From Georgenia sp. SYP-B2076 (GTDB taxonomy: Bacteria > Actinomycetota > Actinomycetes > Actinomycetales > Actinomycetaceae): 64,000 nt of DNA. Where the stretch lies: assembly GCF_003991205.1 (NCBI RefSeq), contig NZ_RXOZ01000010.1:1-64000 (forward strand), written 5' to 3'. Below are positions 1-6,844 of the stretch, piece by piece. Positions within the stretch are counted from its first letter, which is position 1; the number at the start of each line of letters is the position of its first letter. The notes beneath the pieces are model-generated. The model was not told the DNA's origin and ran no database searches. It saw only the letters and a list, made by a program, of their open reading frames with translations. A program made the position numbers and the translations under genes.

Positions 1-885
1 GGCAGGCGCGGGCGCCGCGGGAGCGGGCGCCGCGGGAGCGGCGGAGCCCGCCGCCGGCGCGCCGCCGGTGGTGGCCGGGACGGGGGCGGCCTGGGCCGCG
101 GCCAGCACCGCGGCGTGCGCCACCGTCTCCTGACGGGCCTGGCGCTCGGCGTCCAGGGAGTCCTGGCGTGCCCGCTCGAGCTCGACGGTCGTCTCGCGCT
201 GCGCGGCCAGCTCGGTGATGAGCTCGTCGCGTCGCTCGGCGGAGAGGGTGACCTGCGTCTGGACGGCGGAGGCGCTGCTCTCGGCCGTCTCGGCCGCCTC
301 GGCGAGCGCGGCCGTGGCGGTGGCCTGCGCGGCGAGCGCGTCGTCGGCGCGGCGCTGGAGCGTCGTTGCGACCTGCTCCATGGCCTCGAAGCGCTGCACC
401 TGGCTGTCCGTACGGGTGCCGAGCCGGTTGAGGGTGCCCGAGCGCGCCATCGCGTCGCCGAAGCTGGTGGCCGAGAGGAAGGGGGTAACCTGCCCCAGCC
501 CGGTGGAGCCGTCGCGGTACAGGGCGGCGGCGATCTGGCCGAGCTCGCGCCGGGAGGTCTCCAGCTCCGCGGCGGCGGCGTCCGCCTCCGCCTGGGTCTG
601 GGCGGCGGCGGCCGCGGCGGCGTCCAGGTCCTCCTGCGAGCGGAGGTACTCCTCGTTGGCGACCTGGGCGCGCACGGTGGCCTCGTCGGCCCGCGCGCCG
701 ACCTGGGCGAGCTCGACCTCGAGGGAGGCGATCTGGCTGGACGTCGATGCCTCGGCCGTGCGGGAGGACTCGACCTGCTCCTCGGTGGGCGCGGCGGCCG
801 CCGTCGTGGCGACCAGCGTGCCGCCGAGCGTGAGGGCCGCGAGCGACGCGAGCGCGCGCCTGCCGCGCCGGGGGGAGTCCGTCAC
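1..885 (-). CDS. Secreted coiled-coil protein, N-terminal part of a probable NlpC/P60-type cell wall hydrolase (3' end outside window)
   Basis: The 295 visible codons begin with GTG at 885-883, preceded by GGAGG at a good distance. The product opens with a basic stretch (DSPRRGRRALAS), a hydrophobic core and an A-rich cleavage region, i.e. a Sec signal peptide. It continues as a long Ala/Glu/Gln-rich helical region (about residues 35-240) typical of coiled coils, then an Ala/Pro linker running off the window. This is the N-terminal organisation of actinobacterial RipA/PcsB-like peptidoglycan endopeptidases, whose catalytic NlpC/P60 or M23 domain follows such a linker. That domain is not in the window, so the enzyme class is inferred. 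Divergent from metY; the shared upstream region carries MtrA-like boxes, which fits a wall hydrolase. Confidence 0.7.
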   Translation of the reverse strand, partial: MTDSPRRGRRALASLAALTLGGTLVATTAAAAPTEEQVESSRTAEASTSSQIASLEVELAQVGARADEATVRAQVANEEYLRSQEDLDAAAAAAAQTQAEADAAAAELETSRRELGQIAAALYRDGSTGLGQVTPFLSATSFGDAMARSGTLNRLGTRTDSQVQRFEAMEQVATTLQRRADDALAAQATATAALAEAAETAESSASAVQTQVTLSAERRDELITELAAQRETTVELERARQDSLDAERQARQETVAHAAVLAAAQAAPVPATTGGAPAAGSAAPAAPAPAAPAPA

Positions 886-1005
886 CGTTCCTCCGTGTCT
901 GCGAGAGCCACGCGCGTCAGGCGCGGCGTGTCAGGTTGACGCCGCGGGAGCGGCCCGCGCCGACCGTATCGGAACGATGACTAAAAGAAAACACCTGCCT
1001 CTTTG

Positions 1006-1032
1006 GTCACTCCAGTCACACCAGTAACATCG
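1006..1032. promoter_or_regulatory. Three tandem 9-bp MtrA-like boxes
   Basis: Three contiguous 9-mers lie head to tail: GTCACTCCA (1006-1014), GTCACACCA (1015-1023), GTAACATCG (1024-1032). MtrA of actinobacteria binds direct repeats of the GTCACAgcg/GTAAC type and controls cell wall hydrolase genes. The repeats sit about 120 bp upstream of the secreted coiled-coil protein (minus strand) and about 75 bp upstream of the metY leader. Assignment to MtrA is from recalled motif similarity only. Confidence 0.5.
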
Positions 1033-1094
1033 CCGCCGGCCCAGCGTCGGTCTCGGAAAGTGAGACACCTCTCGCGGCGCGCGAGACGGGCCCC

Positions 1095-1134
1095 TAGAGT
1101 CGCCGTCATGCTCTCCCGTCGAATGTGCCGCTGA
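1095..1134 (+). promoter_or_regulatory. Promoter -10 plus leaderless Cys-containing leader peptide upstream of metY
   Basis: TAGAGT at 1095-1100 is a good actinobacterial -10 hexamer. Seven bases later an ATG (1108) opens a nine-codon frame, MLSRRMCR then TGA (1132-1134). With initiation about 7 nt after the -10, the transcript would start at the ATG, so the peptide would be leaderless. No clear -35 is visible. Actinobacteria, notably mycobacteria, use leaderless Cys-codon uORFs as cysteine-responsive attenuators before sulfur-assimilation genes. The downstream gene is a sulfhydrylase (metY), about 170 bp away, and a GC-rich hairpin lies between. Regulation is inferred. Confidence 0.5.
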
Positions 1135-1231
1135 CGCGCACGTTCGGCATGCCCTGACGCCGGCCGCGAGGCCCGCACGCCGGTCGACCTCTCTCGGCCA
1201 GGGACGCCACACCCGACGTGCACGTCACTGC

Positions 1232-1248
1232 CAGCCCCCCGCGGGCTG
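1232..1248 (+). terminator. Candidate attenuator hairpin in the metY leader
   Basis: CAGCCC (1232-1237) pairs with GGGCTG (1243-1248) around a 5-nt loop, in the 170-bp leader between the Cys leader peptide and metY. No U-tract follows, so termination by this hairpin alone is uncertain; it could be part of an attenuator or sequester flanking sequence. Confidence 0.3.
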
Positions 1249-1306
1249 ACGGGATCGGCGCAGCCGCGACTCGTTGGCCCGCTCCACCTCATCAGGAGCC
1301 ACGATC

Positions 1307-2647
1307 ATGAGCAACGAGACCCCCGACGCGCAGCAGGCCTGGTCCTTCGAGACCCAGCAGATCCACGCCGGCCAGACTCCAGACTCGGCGACCGGCGCGC
1401 GGGCGCTGCCGATCTACCAGACCACGTCCTACGTCTTCGCGGATGCCGCCCAGGCCGCCGGGCGCTTCGCCCTCGCCGAGCCCGGGCCGATCTACACCCG
1501 CATCAACAACCCCACCCAGGAGGCCGTCGAGACGCGCATCTCGGTGCTCGAGGGCGGCGTGGGCGGCCTGCTCGTCGCGTCCGGGCAGGCGGCGGAGACC
1601 CTGACGATCCTCAACATCGCCGAGGCGGGCGACCACGTCGTCGCCAGCCCCAGCCTGTACGGCGGCACGTACAACCTCCTCCAGCACACGCTGGCCAAGT
1701 ACGGCATCACCACCACGTTCGTGGAGGACCCGGACGACCCCGAGTCCTGGCGCGCCGCGTCCCGCGAGAACACCAAGCTGTTCTTCGGCGAGTCCATCTC
1801 CAACCCCAAGTCGGACGTGCTGGACATCGCCGCCGTCGCCGCCGTCGCCCACGAGGTCGGCGTGCCGCTCGTCGTGGACAACACCATCGCGACGCCGTAC
1901 CTGATCCGCCCGCTCGAGCACGGCGCCGACATCGTGGTGCACTCGGCCACGAAGTACCTCGGCGGCCACGGCACCGCCGTGGGCGGCGTCATCGTCGACG
2001 GCGGCACGTTCGACTGGTCCGCCGACCCCGCCCGGTTCCCGAACTACAACACGCCGGACCCGAGCTACAACGGGCTGGTGTACAAGGACCTCGGCGCCCC
2101 GGCCTTCATCCTCAAGGCCCGCATCCAGCTGCTGCGCGACCTCGGGCCGGCGATCTCCCCGTTCAACGCCTTCCTCATCGGCCAGGGCCTGGAGACCCTG
2201 TCCCTGCGCATCGAGCGGCACGTGGCCAACGCGCAGCGCGTCGCCGAGTTCCTCGAGGGGCAGGAGCAGGTGACCCGGGTGGCGTACGCCGGGCTGCCGT
2301 CGTCGCCCTGGTACGACAAGGCGCAGCAGTACGCCCCCCAGGGGGCCGGCGCGGTCCTCGCCTTCGAGCTCGCCGGCGGGTACGCCGCCGGCCTGGCCTT
2401 CGTCGACGCCCTGAAGTTGCACTCCAACGTCGCCAACATCGGCGACGTGCGCTCGCTGGTGATCCACCCCGCCTCGACGACGCACTCCCAGCTCGGCCCG
2501 GCGGAGCTCGCGGCCGCCGGCGTCAACCCGGGCCTGGTGCGCCTGGCCGTGGGCATCGAGAACATCGAGGACATCCTGGCCGACATCCGGCTCGGCCTCG
2601 CCGCGGCGTCCGCCTTCACCGCCGCGCCGGCCGCGACGGGCGCCTGA
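1307..2647 (+). CDS. metY: O-acetylhomoserine sulfhydrylase (MetY)
   Basis: A 446-residue Cys/Met-metabolism PLP enzyme of the gamma family that joins O-acetylhomoserine and sulfide to give homocysteine. Visible hallmarks are QTTSYVF near the N terminus, YTRINNPTQEAVETR, the aspartate region VVDNTIATPYL and the PLP lysine in HSATKYLGGHGTA. C-terminal SLVIHPASTTHSQL is typical of MetY rather than of cystathionine lyases. ATG at 1307 is chosen because AGGAG lies just upstream and homologues start at this point; an upstream in-frame start at 1274 lacks support. It is followed one base later by metX, whose product is its substrate, so the two form an operon. Confidence 0.95.
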   Translation: MSNETPDAQQAWSFETQQIHAGQTPDSATGARALPIYQTTSYVFADAAQAAGRFALAEPGPIYTRINNPTQEAVETRISVLEGGVGGLLVASGQAAETLTILNIAEAGDHVVASPSLYGGTYNLLQHTLAKYGITTTFVEDPDDPESWRAASRENTKLFFGESISNPKSDVLDIAAVAAVAHEVGVPLVVDNTIATPYLIRPLEHGADIVVHSATKYLGGHGTAVGGVIVDGGTFDWSADPARFPNYNTPDPSYNGLVYKDLGAPAFILKARIQLLRDLGPAISPFNAFLIGQGLETLSLRIERHVANAQRVAEFLEGQEQVTRVAYAGLPSSPWYDKAQQYAPQGAGAVLAFELAGGYAAGLAFVDALKLHSNVANIGDVRSLVIHPASTTHSQLGPAELAAAGVNPGLVRLAVGIENIEDILADIRLGLAAASAFTAAPAATGA

Positions 2648-2648
2648 G

Positions 2649-3944
2649 TTGACCGAAGAGCGCTGGGGGGACCACGCGGGGGCGCCGGCCACGCCGGCCG
2701 GCGCCCCCGCCGGGCACGCCGACGACCGCCGGCACGACGGCGACCGCCGGCACGACGGCGTCCGTCGCCACGTGCGGCGCGACGTCGACCGGGCGGCCAT
2801 CACGGCCTCGGGTGCCTGGCGCGAGGGTGACGACCCCGGACCGCGCCTCTTCGCGGACCTCGGCGCCCTCCCGCTCGAGGCCGGGGGCCGCCTGCCCCAC
2901 GTGCGCCTGGCGTACGAGACGTGGGGCGAGCTGAACGAGGCCGGCGACAACGCCGTCCTCATCCTCCATGCCCTCACCGGCGACTCCCACGTCACCGGCC
3001 ACGGCCCCCCTGCCGGCGGCGCCGACGAAGGGTGGTGGGCACAGGTCGTGGGGCCCGGCCGCGCGATCGACACCGACAGGTACTTCGTCGTGGCGCCGAA
3101 CGTGCTCGGCGGGTGCCAGGGCTCGACCGGGCCGTCCTCCCCCGCGCCGGACGGGACCCCCTGGGGCTCCCGGTTCCCGGTGCTGACGGTGCGGGACCAG
3201 GTGGCCGCGGAGATCGAGCTGGCCGACCGGCTCGGCATCGGCAGGTGGTCCCTCGTCGTGGGTGCCTCCATGGGCGGGCACCGCGTGCTGGAGTGGGCGG
3301 TCATGGCGCCCGAGCGGGTGGGGGCCATCGCCGTGATCGCCTCGACGGCGCAGACCAGCGCCGAGCAGATCGCCTGGGCGCACACCCAGCTCGCGGCCAT
3401 CCGGCTGGACCCGGGCTGGCTCGGTGGCGACTACTACTCCGCCGCCCCCGGGCGCGGGCCCCACGTGGGCCTGGGCCTGGCGCGGCAGATCGCGCACACC
3501 ACCTACCGGAGCCCGGCAGAGCTGGACGCCCGTTTCGGTCGGCTGCCACAGCATGCGGAGGAGCCGCTGGCCGGCGGGCGCTACGCCGTGCAGTCCTACC
3601 TCGACCACCACGCCGGGAAGCTGGCGGTGCGCTTCGACGCCAACAGCTATCTCACGCTCACGCAGACGATGATCACCCACGACCTCGGGCGCGACCGCGG
3701 CGGGGTCGAGGCCGCGCTGGCGCAGATCGAGGCGGAGGCTCTGGTGGTGGCGGTGGACTCGGACCGGCTCTTCTTCCCGGCGGAGTCCGAGCGCATCGCC
3801 GCCGCCGTGGCCCGCAGCGGCGAGGTGGCCTACGTGCGCTCCCTCAACGGGCACGACGGCTTCCTCATCGAGCACGACCAGGTCTCGGCGCTGCTCGGCC
3901 GGTTCCTGCGCAGCGTGGCACCGGTGGCGCGCACGAGCCGGTAG
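2649..3944 (+). CDS. metX: Homoserine O-acetyltransferase (MetX)
   Basis: A 431-residue alpha/beta-hydrolase-fold acyltransferase that activates homoserine with acetyl-CoA for direct sulfhydrylation. Visible motifs include LAYETWGELN, the HALTGDSHVTG oxyanion region, NVLGGCQGSTGP, the nucleophile elbow GASMGGHRVLEWA with the catalytic Ser, and the late Asp and His (AVDSDRLFFP, GHDGFLIEH). Residues 1-60 form a low-complexity Ala/Pro/Gly and RRHDGD-type repeat extension not needed for catalysis. The TTG at 2649 sits one base after the metY stop; a later start would remove most of the extension, so the N terminus is uncertain. Confidence 0.94.
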   Translation: MTEERWGDHAGAPATPAGAPAGHADDRRHDGDRRHDGVRRHVRRDVDRAAITASGAWREGDDPGPRLFADLGALPLEAGGRLPHVRLAYETWGELNEAGDNAVLILHALTGDSHVTGHGPPAGGADEGWWAQVVGPGRAIDTDRYFVVAPNVLGGCQGSTGPSSPAPDGTPWGSRFPVLTVRDQVAAEIELADRLGIGRWSLVVGASMGGHRVLEWAVMAPERVGAIAVIASTAQTSAEQIAWAHTQLAAIRLDPGWLGGDYYSAAPGRGPHVGLGLARQIAHTTYRSPAELDARFGRLPQHAEEPLAGGRYAVQSYLDHHAGKLAVRFDANSYLTLTQTMITHDLGRDRGGVEAALAQIEAEALVVAVDSDRLFFPAESERIAAAVARSGEVAYVRSLNGHDGFLIEHDQVSALLGRFLRSVAPVARTSR

Positions 3945-4038
3945 GCCGCGCGGCGTGGGAGCCCGCGCCGCCCACCCGGGGGCGGCGTGCCCGCCCGCCC
4001 CCGCGGGGCGTGTCGGTGGGGCGGTGCATGATGGGGCC

Positions 4039-5166
4039 ATGGCCCGCAGGAGCTCCGACGTCGAGACCCCCGCCCCGCAGCACCGCCCGGACGAGACCGT
4101 CCCGGAGGACGCCGTCGTCTTCCCGCCCGCCCCGCCGGCCGACCGGTGGGCCGAGGACGTGCTCGGCGCCGGCTTCCAGGCCCGCACGCTCCCGCTGCTG
4201 GACGACGACGAGGGCGAGGTCGTCGCGACGCTCGTGCGCCACGTCCCTGCCGACGACGCCGGCGCCCTGCCCGGCACGCCGTCGTCGCCGACGTTCTCGG
4301 TGCTCTACCTGCACGGCTGGAACGACTACTTCCACCAGCGCGAGCTCGCCCGGGAGTGGTCCGCCCTCGGTGGCGCGTTCTACGCCCTGGACCTGCGCAA
4401 GTACGGCAGGTCCCTGCGGGCGCACCAGACCCGCGGGTACGTCGAGTCGCTCTCGACCTACGACGAAGACCTCCACGCCGCCCTGCGCGTGCTGCGCCAG
4501 GAGCAGGGACGCGGCACAGACCTCGTGCTCATGGGCCACTCCACCGGCGGACTGACCGCCGCGTTGTGGGCGCACCGCCACCCCGGCGCGCTGCGCGCGC
4601 TGGTGCTCAACTCCCCCTGGCTGGAGCTCCAGGGCTCGGCCATCCTGCGCGCCGTGTCCCAGCCGATCATCGGCCGGCTCGCCCGCCTGCAGCCCAAGGC
4701 GGTGATCCCGACGGCGGACCTCGGCTTCTACCAGCGGACGCTGCTCGGCTGGACCGAGGCGGACGGTCCCGTCCCGGACGGCGAGGAGGCCGACCCGTTC
4801 GTCACCGGGTGGAACCCCGAGCCGACGTGGCGGCTCTCGCCCGGCTCCGCCGTGCGGCCCGGCTGGCTCTCGGCCGTGCTGGCCGGTCACGCCCAGGTCG
4901 CCGCGGGCCTGCAGGTCAGCTGCCCGGTGCTGGTGATGACCTCGGGCCGCACGCTGCTCGGCCCGAGGTGGTCCGCGCAGATGCGCGAGGCGGACACCGT
5001 GCTCGACGTCGACCAGATCCGCCGCCGGGCGCTGCAGCTCGGGCCGCTGGTGACCGTCGCCCGCTTCGACGGCGCCATCCATGACGTCACGCTGTCCGGC
5101 CGGGAGGTCCGCGCCCGGGTCTACAGCGAGCTCCGCCGCTGGTCAGGCGCGTACGTGCAGCGGTAG
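4039..5166 (+). CDS. Alpha/beta hydrolase (serine aminopeptidase S33/lysophospholipase-like)
   Basis: A 375-residue protein with YLHGWNDYF (oxyanion region), LDLRKYGRS, the nucleophile elbow GHSTGG and a late GAIHDVTLS that supplies the catalytic His. This fits the Hydrolase_4/S33 group of small lipases and esterases. There is no signal peptide or membrane segment, so it is probably cytosolic. ATG at 4039 is chosen because the upstream in-frame sequence is GC-rich non-coding-like; the ribosome binding site is weak. It follows metX by 94 bp, and a tandem-repeat/inverted-repeat region ends the unit. The substrate cannot be told. Confidence 0.85.
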   Translation: MARRSSDVETPAPQHRPDETVPEDAVVFPPAPPADRWAEDVLGAGFQARTLPLLDDDEGEVVATLVRHVPADDAGALPGTPSSPTFSVLYLHGWNDYFHQRELAREWSALGGAFYALDLRKYGRSLRAHQTRGYVESLSTYDEDLHAALRVLRQEQGRGTDLVLMGHSTGGLTAALWAHRHPGALRALVLNSPWLELQGSAILRAVSQPIIGRLARLQPKAVIPTADLGFYQRTLLGWTEADGPVPDGEEADPFVTGWNPEPTWRLSPGSAVRPGWLSAVLAGHAQVAAGLQVSCPVLVMTSGRTLLGPRWSAQMREADTVLDVDQIRRRALQLGPLVTVARFDGAIHDVTLSGREVRARVYSELRRWSGAYVQR

Positions 5167-5174
5167 CCCCGCTG

Positions 5175-5256
5175 GTGGGCGTGAGCCCACCGGCGAGCGT
5201 GAGCCCACCTGTGGGCGTGAGCCCACCGGCGAGCGTGAGCCCACCTGTGGGCGTGA
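5175..5256. repeat. 18-bp tandem repeat array
   Basis: Four consecutive 18-bp units (5175-5192, 5193-5210, 5211-5228, 5229-5246) alternate between GTGGGCGTGAGCCCACCG and GCGAGCGTGAGCCCACCT, followed by a fifth partial unit that merges into the next inverted repeat. Each unit is itself a small hairpin (GTGGGC/GCCCAC). The array begins nine bases after the hydrolase stop codon. Confidence 0.9.
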
Positions 5257-5341
5257 GCGGTCAAGTCCTCGCAGCCGCCAGCGGGCGTGAGCGGTCGAGT
5301 CCTCGCAGCCGGCACGCCCCAGCTGCGAGTACTTGACCGCT
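5256..5341. repeat. Dispersed inverted repeat (GGTCAAGT family) between convergent genes
   Basis: The arm at 5256-5275 (core GGTCAAGTCCTCGCAGC) faces a near-complementary arm at 5321-5341 (core GCTGCGAGTACTTGACC). A further copy of the left arm with one change lies at 5291-5310. The same core recurs at 39.03-39.16 kb. Position between two convergent 3' ends suggests a transcription terminator. Confidence 0.7.
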
Positions 5342-5355
5342 CGACACCCTGCGGG

Positions 5356-6738
5356 TCAGCGCGCGTACGAGCGGCGCGCCGGGCCGCCAGCCGACGCGCG
5401 CGGCTCGGCCGGGCGGCCCGCCGCCGCCGTCAGCTCGCTGCGGGCGTCCGCCAGGCTCGGGCCGGCCTCGCCGAAACGCCACACGCGCCAGCCGTCGACG
5501 TCCACCCGGCCCGAGGCCGCGGTCGCCGCGGCGTCGGGGTCCTCGAACGTCGAGCCGTCGCCCAGCACCAGCGCGCCGGCGGCCGTGAGCGTCGCCTCGT
5601 GCCTGATCCCCCGCCGGAGCTGGGACCACAGCAGCGGCGTGTCGCCGCCGAGCGCCCGGGCGATCTGCGCCAGCCCGACGATGCGGAGCTCGTCCGAGGG
5701 CGCCGGCGCGGGCGCCTCCCCCGGGCGGGTGCCGTCCGCGTGTGCCGTCGCGTTCGGGGCGGGTGCCCCGCCGTCGGCCGGCGCCCCCTGGGTCGGGGCC
5801 GGCCGGGCCTCCGCCGACGTCACGACCACCGGGGCGTCCGCATGTGCGTGCGCCGGGGCATCCGCCGCGGCCTCGGGTGGCGCGACGGCGTCGCGGTGCC
5901 CCCGCCTCGCCACGCGTACACCCGCCGCGGGCTCGTCCGCCGCCGGCTCGTCCGCCGCGGGCTCGTCCACGTCGGGCGTGGGGGGAGGCGTGCTGTGCGC
6001 GTCGGGGTTCGTGGGCTGTGCGTCCTGCGCGCCCGAGGTCGCGGTCAGCGCCGCGTCCACGGTGCTGGCCGGCACGACCGTCATCACCTGCGTCACGGCG
6101 TCCGGGCCGCCGCCGAGCTCCGCGTGCTCGACCGTCCGGCCGGTCAGGACGGTGGCGAGCCGCAGCCGTTGCTGGGTGAGCTCGGTGACCTCGAGGAATC
6201 GGCGGCCGTTCGTCATCTGCCGCAGCGCCATCTCGTGGACCTCCACACCCGAGCCGACGAGCGCGTCGAGCGCGGGCCGGACCTCGTCGGCCACGGCGCT
6301 GGCCACCAGGATCAGCCGGGGGCCAGGCTCGGACCTGGGCGGCATGGACTCGCGGAAGATGTTCCAGTCGCGCCGGAAGGCCGCGACGCCCTGGGGGTAG
6401 AGGTCGCTCAGCTGGGTCCAGCCGAGCTCCGCGTTGCGCGCGGAGCGTGACAGCGCCGCGACGAGCGCCGCGGAGTCGAGCGTCTCGATCACCTCGACGG
6501 TGACGACCTGCCCGGAGGCGTCCATCGCCGTCAGGCGCGGCGCCGGCGCCGCGGCGTCCCGGTAGCTGCCGGGGCGACGCCCGTCACCGTGCCACGACAC
6601 GGGGAAGAGGGGATGCTGCACCACCTCGAGGACCTGGTCCCGGACGGCCTGGAAGATCTCGGGCTCGACCTCGTCGGCGACGGGTCGACCAAACTGGGCC
6701 GGGACGAGGCGCCCCTCGTCGAACTCGAAGAACGGCAT
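5356..6738 (-). CDS. Hypothetical protein with C-terminal RAMA domain
   Basis: A 460-residue cytosolic protein. Residues 60-200 (TAMDASGQVVTVEVIETLDS onward) resemble the core of endonuclease-like folds seen in NucS/RecB-type proteins, but the usual ExK lysine is not evident, so activity is doubtful. Residues 225-340 are low complexity with a PAADE repeat. The C terminus (about 345-430) reads ALGGDTPLLWSQLRRG, ALVLGDGSTFEDP and VDGWRVWRF, a good match to the RAMA winged-helix domain found with restriction-modification and DNA-modification proteins. No methylase or nuclease gene is adjacent. It lies 106 bp downstream of the FAD/Fe-S dehydrogenase on the same strand. Confidence 0.65.
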   Translation of the reverse strand: MPFFEFDEGRLVPAQFGRPVADEVEPEIFQAVRDQVLEVVQHPLFPVSWHGDGRRPGSYRDAAAPAPRLTAMDASGQVVTVEVIETLDSAALVAALSRSARNAELGWTQLSDLYPQGVAAFRRDWNIFRESMPPRSEPGPRLILVASAVADEVRPALDALVGSGVEVHEMALRQMTNGRRFLEVTELTQQRLRLATVLTGRTVEHAELGGGPDAVTQVMTVVPASTVDAALTATSGAQDAQPTNPDAHSTPPPTPDVDEPAADEPAADEPAAGVRVARRGHRDAVAPPEAAADAPAHAHADAPVVVTSAEARPAPTQGAPADGGAPAPNATAHADGTRPGEAPAPAPSDELRIVGLAQIARALGGDTPLLWSQLRRGIRHEATLTAAGALVLGDGSTFEDPDAAATAASGRVDVDGWRVWRFGEAGPSLADARSELTAAAGRPAEPRASAGGPARRSYAR

Positions 6739-6844
6739 GCGACGTTAGACCTGACTGTCTCGCTCGGTTGCGGATGGGATCTGTCCCCATCATCTCATGG
6801 TGTGGCACGGTCCTGGCCGGGCCGCCACCTGGTGGCCGGGAGGG

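Noticed and set aside
886-1005. Cyclic di-AMP riboswitch in the leader of the wall-hydrolase gene
   Set aside because: Such elements precede some actinobacterial hydrolase genes, but the conserved core is not recognisable here.
1010-1306. SAM-IV or other SAM riboswitch before metY
   Set aside because: I could not find the conserved SAM-binding core; the leader instead contains a Cys-codon uORF and one short hairpin.
1292-3400. Open frame of about 700 codons on the minus strand opposite metY-metX
   Set aside because: It mirrors the codon phase of the high-GC plus-strand genes, is rich in Arg/Gly/His/Val without domain motifs, and metY and metX are certain.
3955-4038. Longer N terminus for the alpha/beta hydrolase
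   Set aside because: The upstream in-frame stretch is Ala/Gly/Pro-rich, has no ribosome binding site and is not typical of the family.
5175-5256. CRISPR array
   Set aside because: Units of 18 bp abut without spacers and there are no cas genes.
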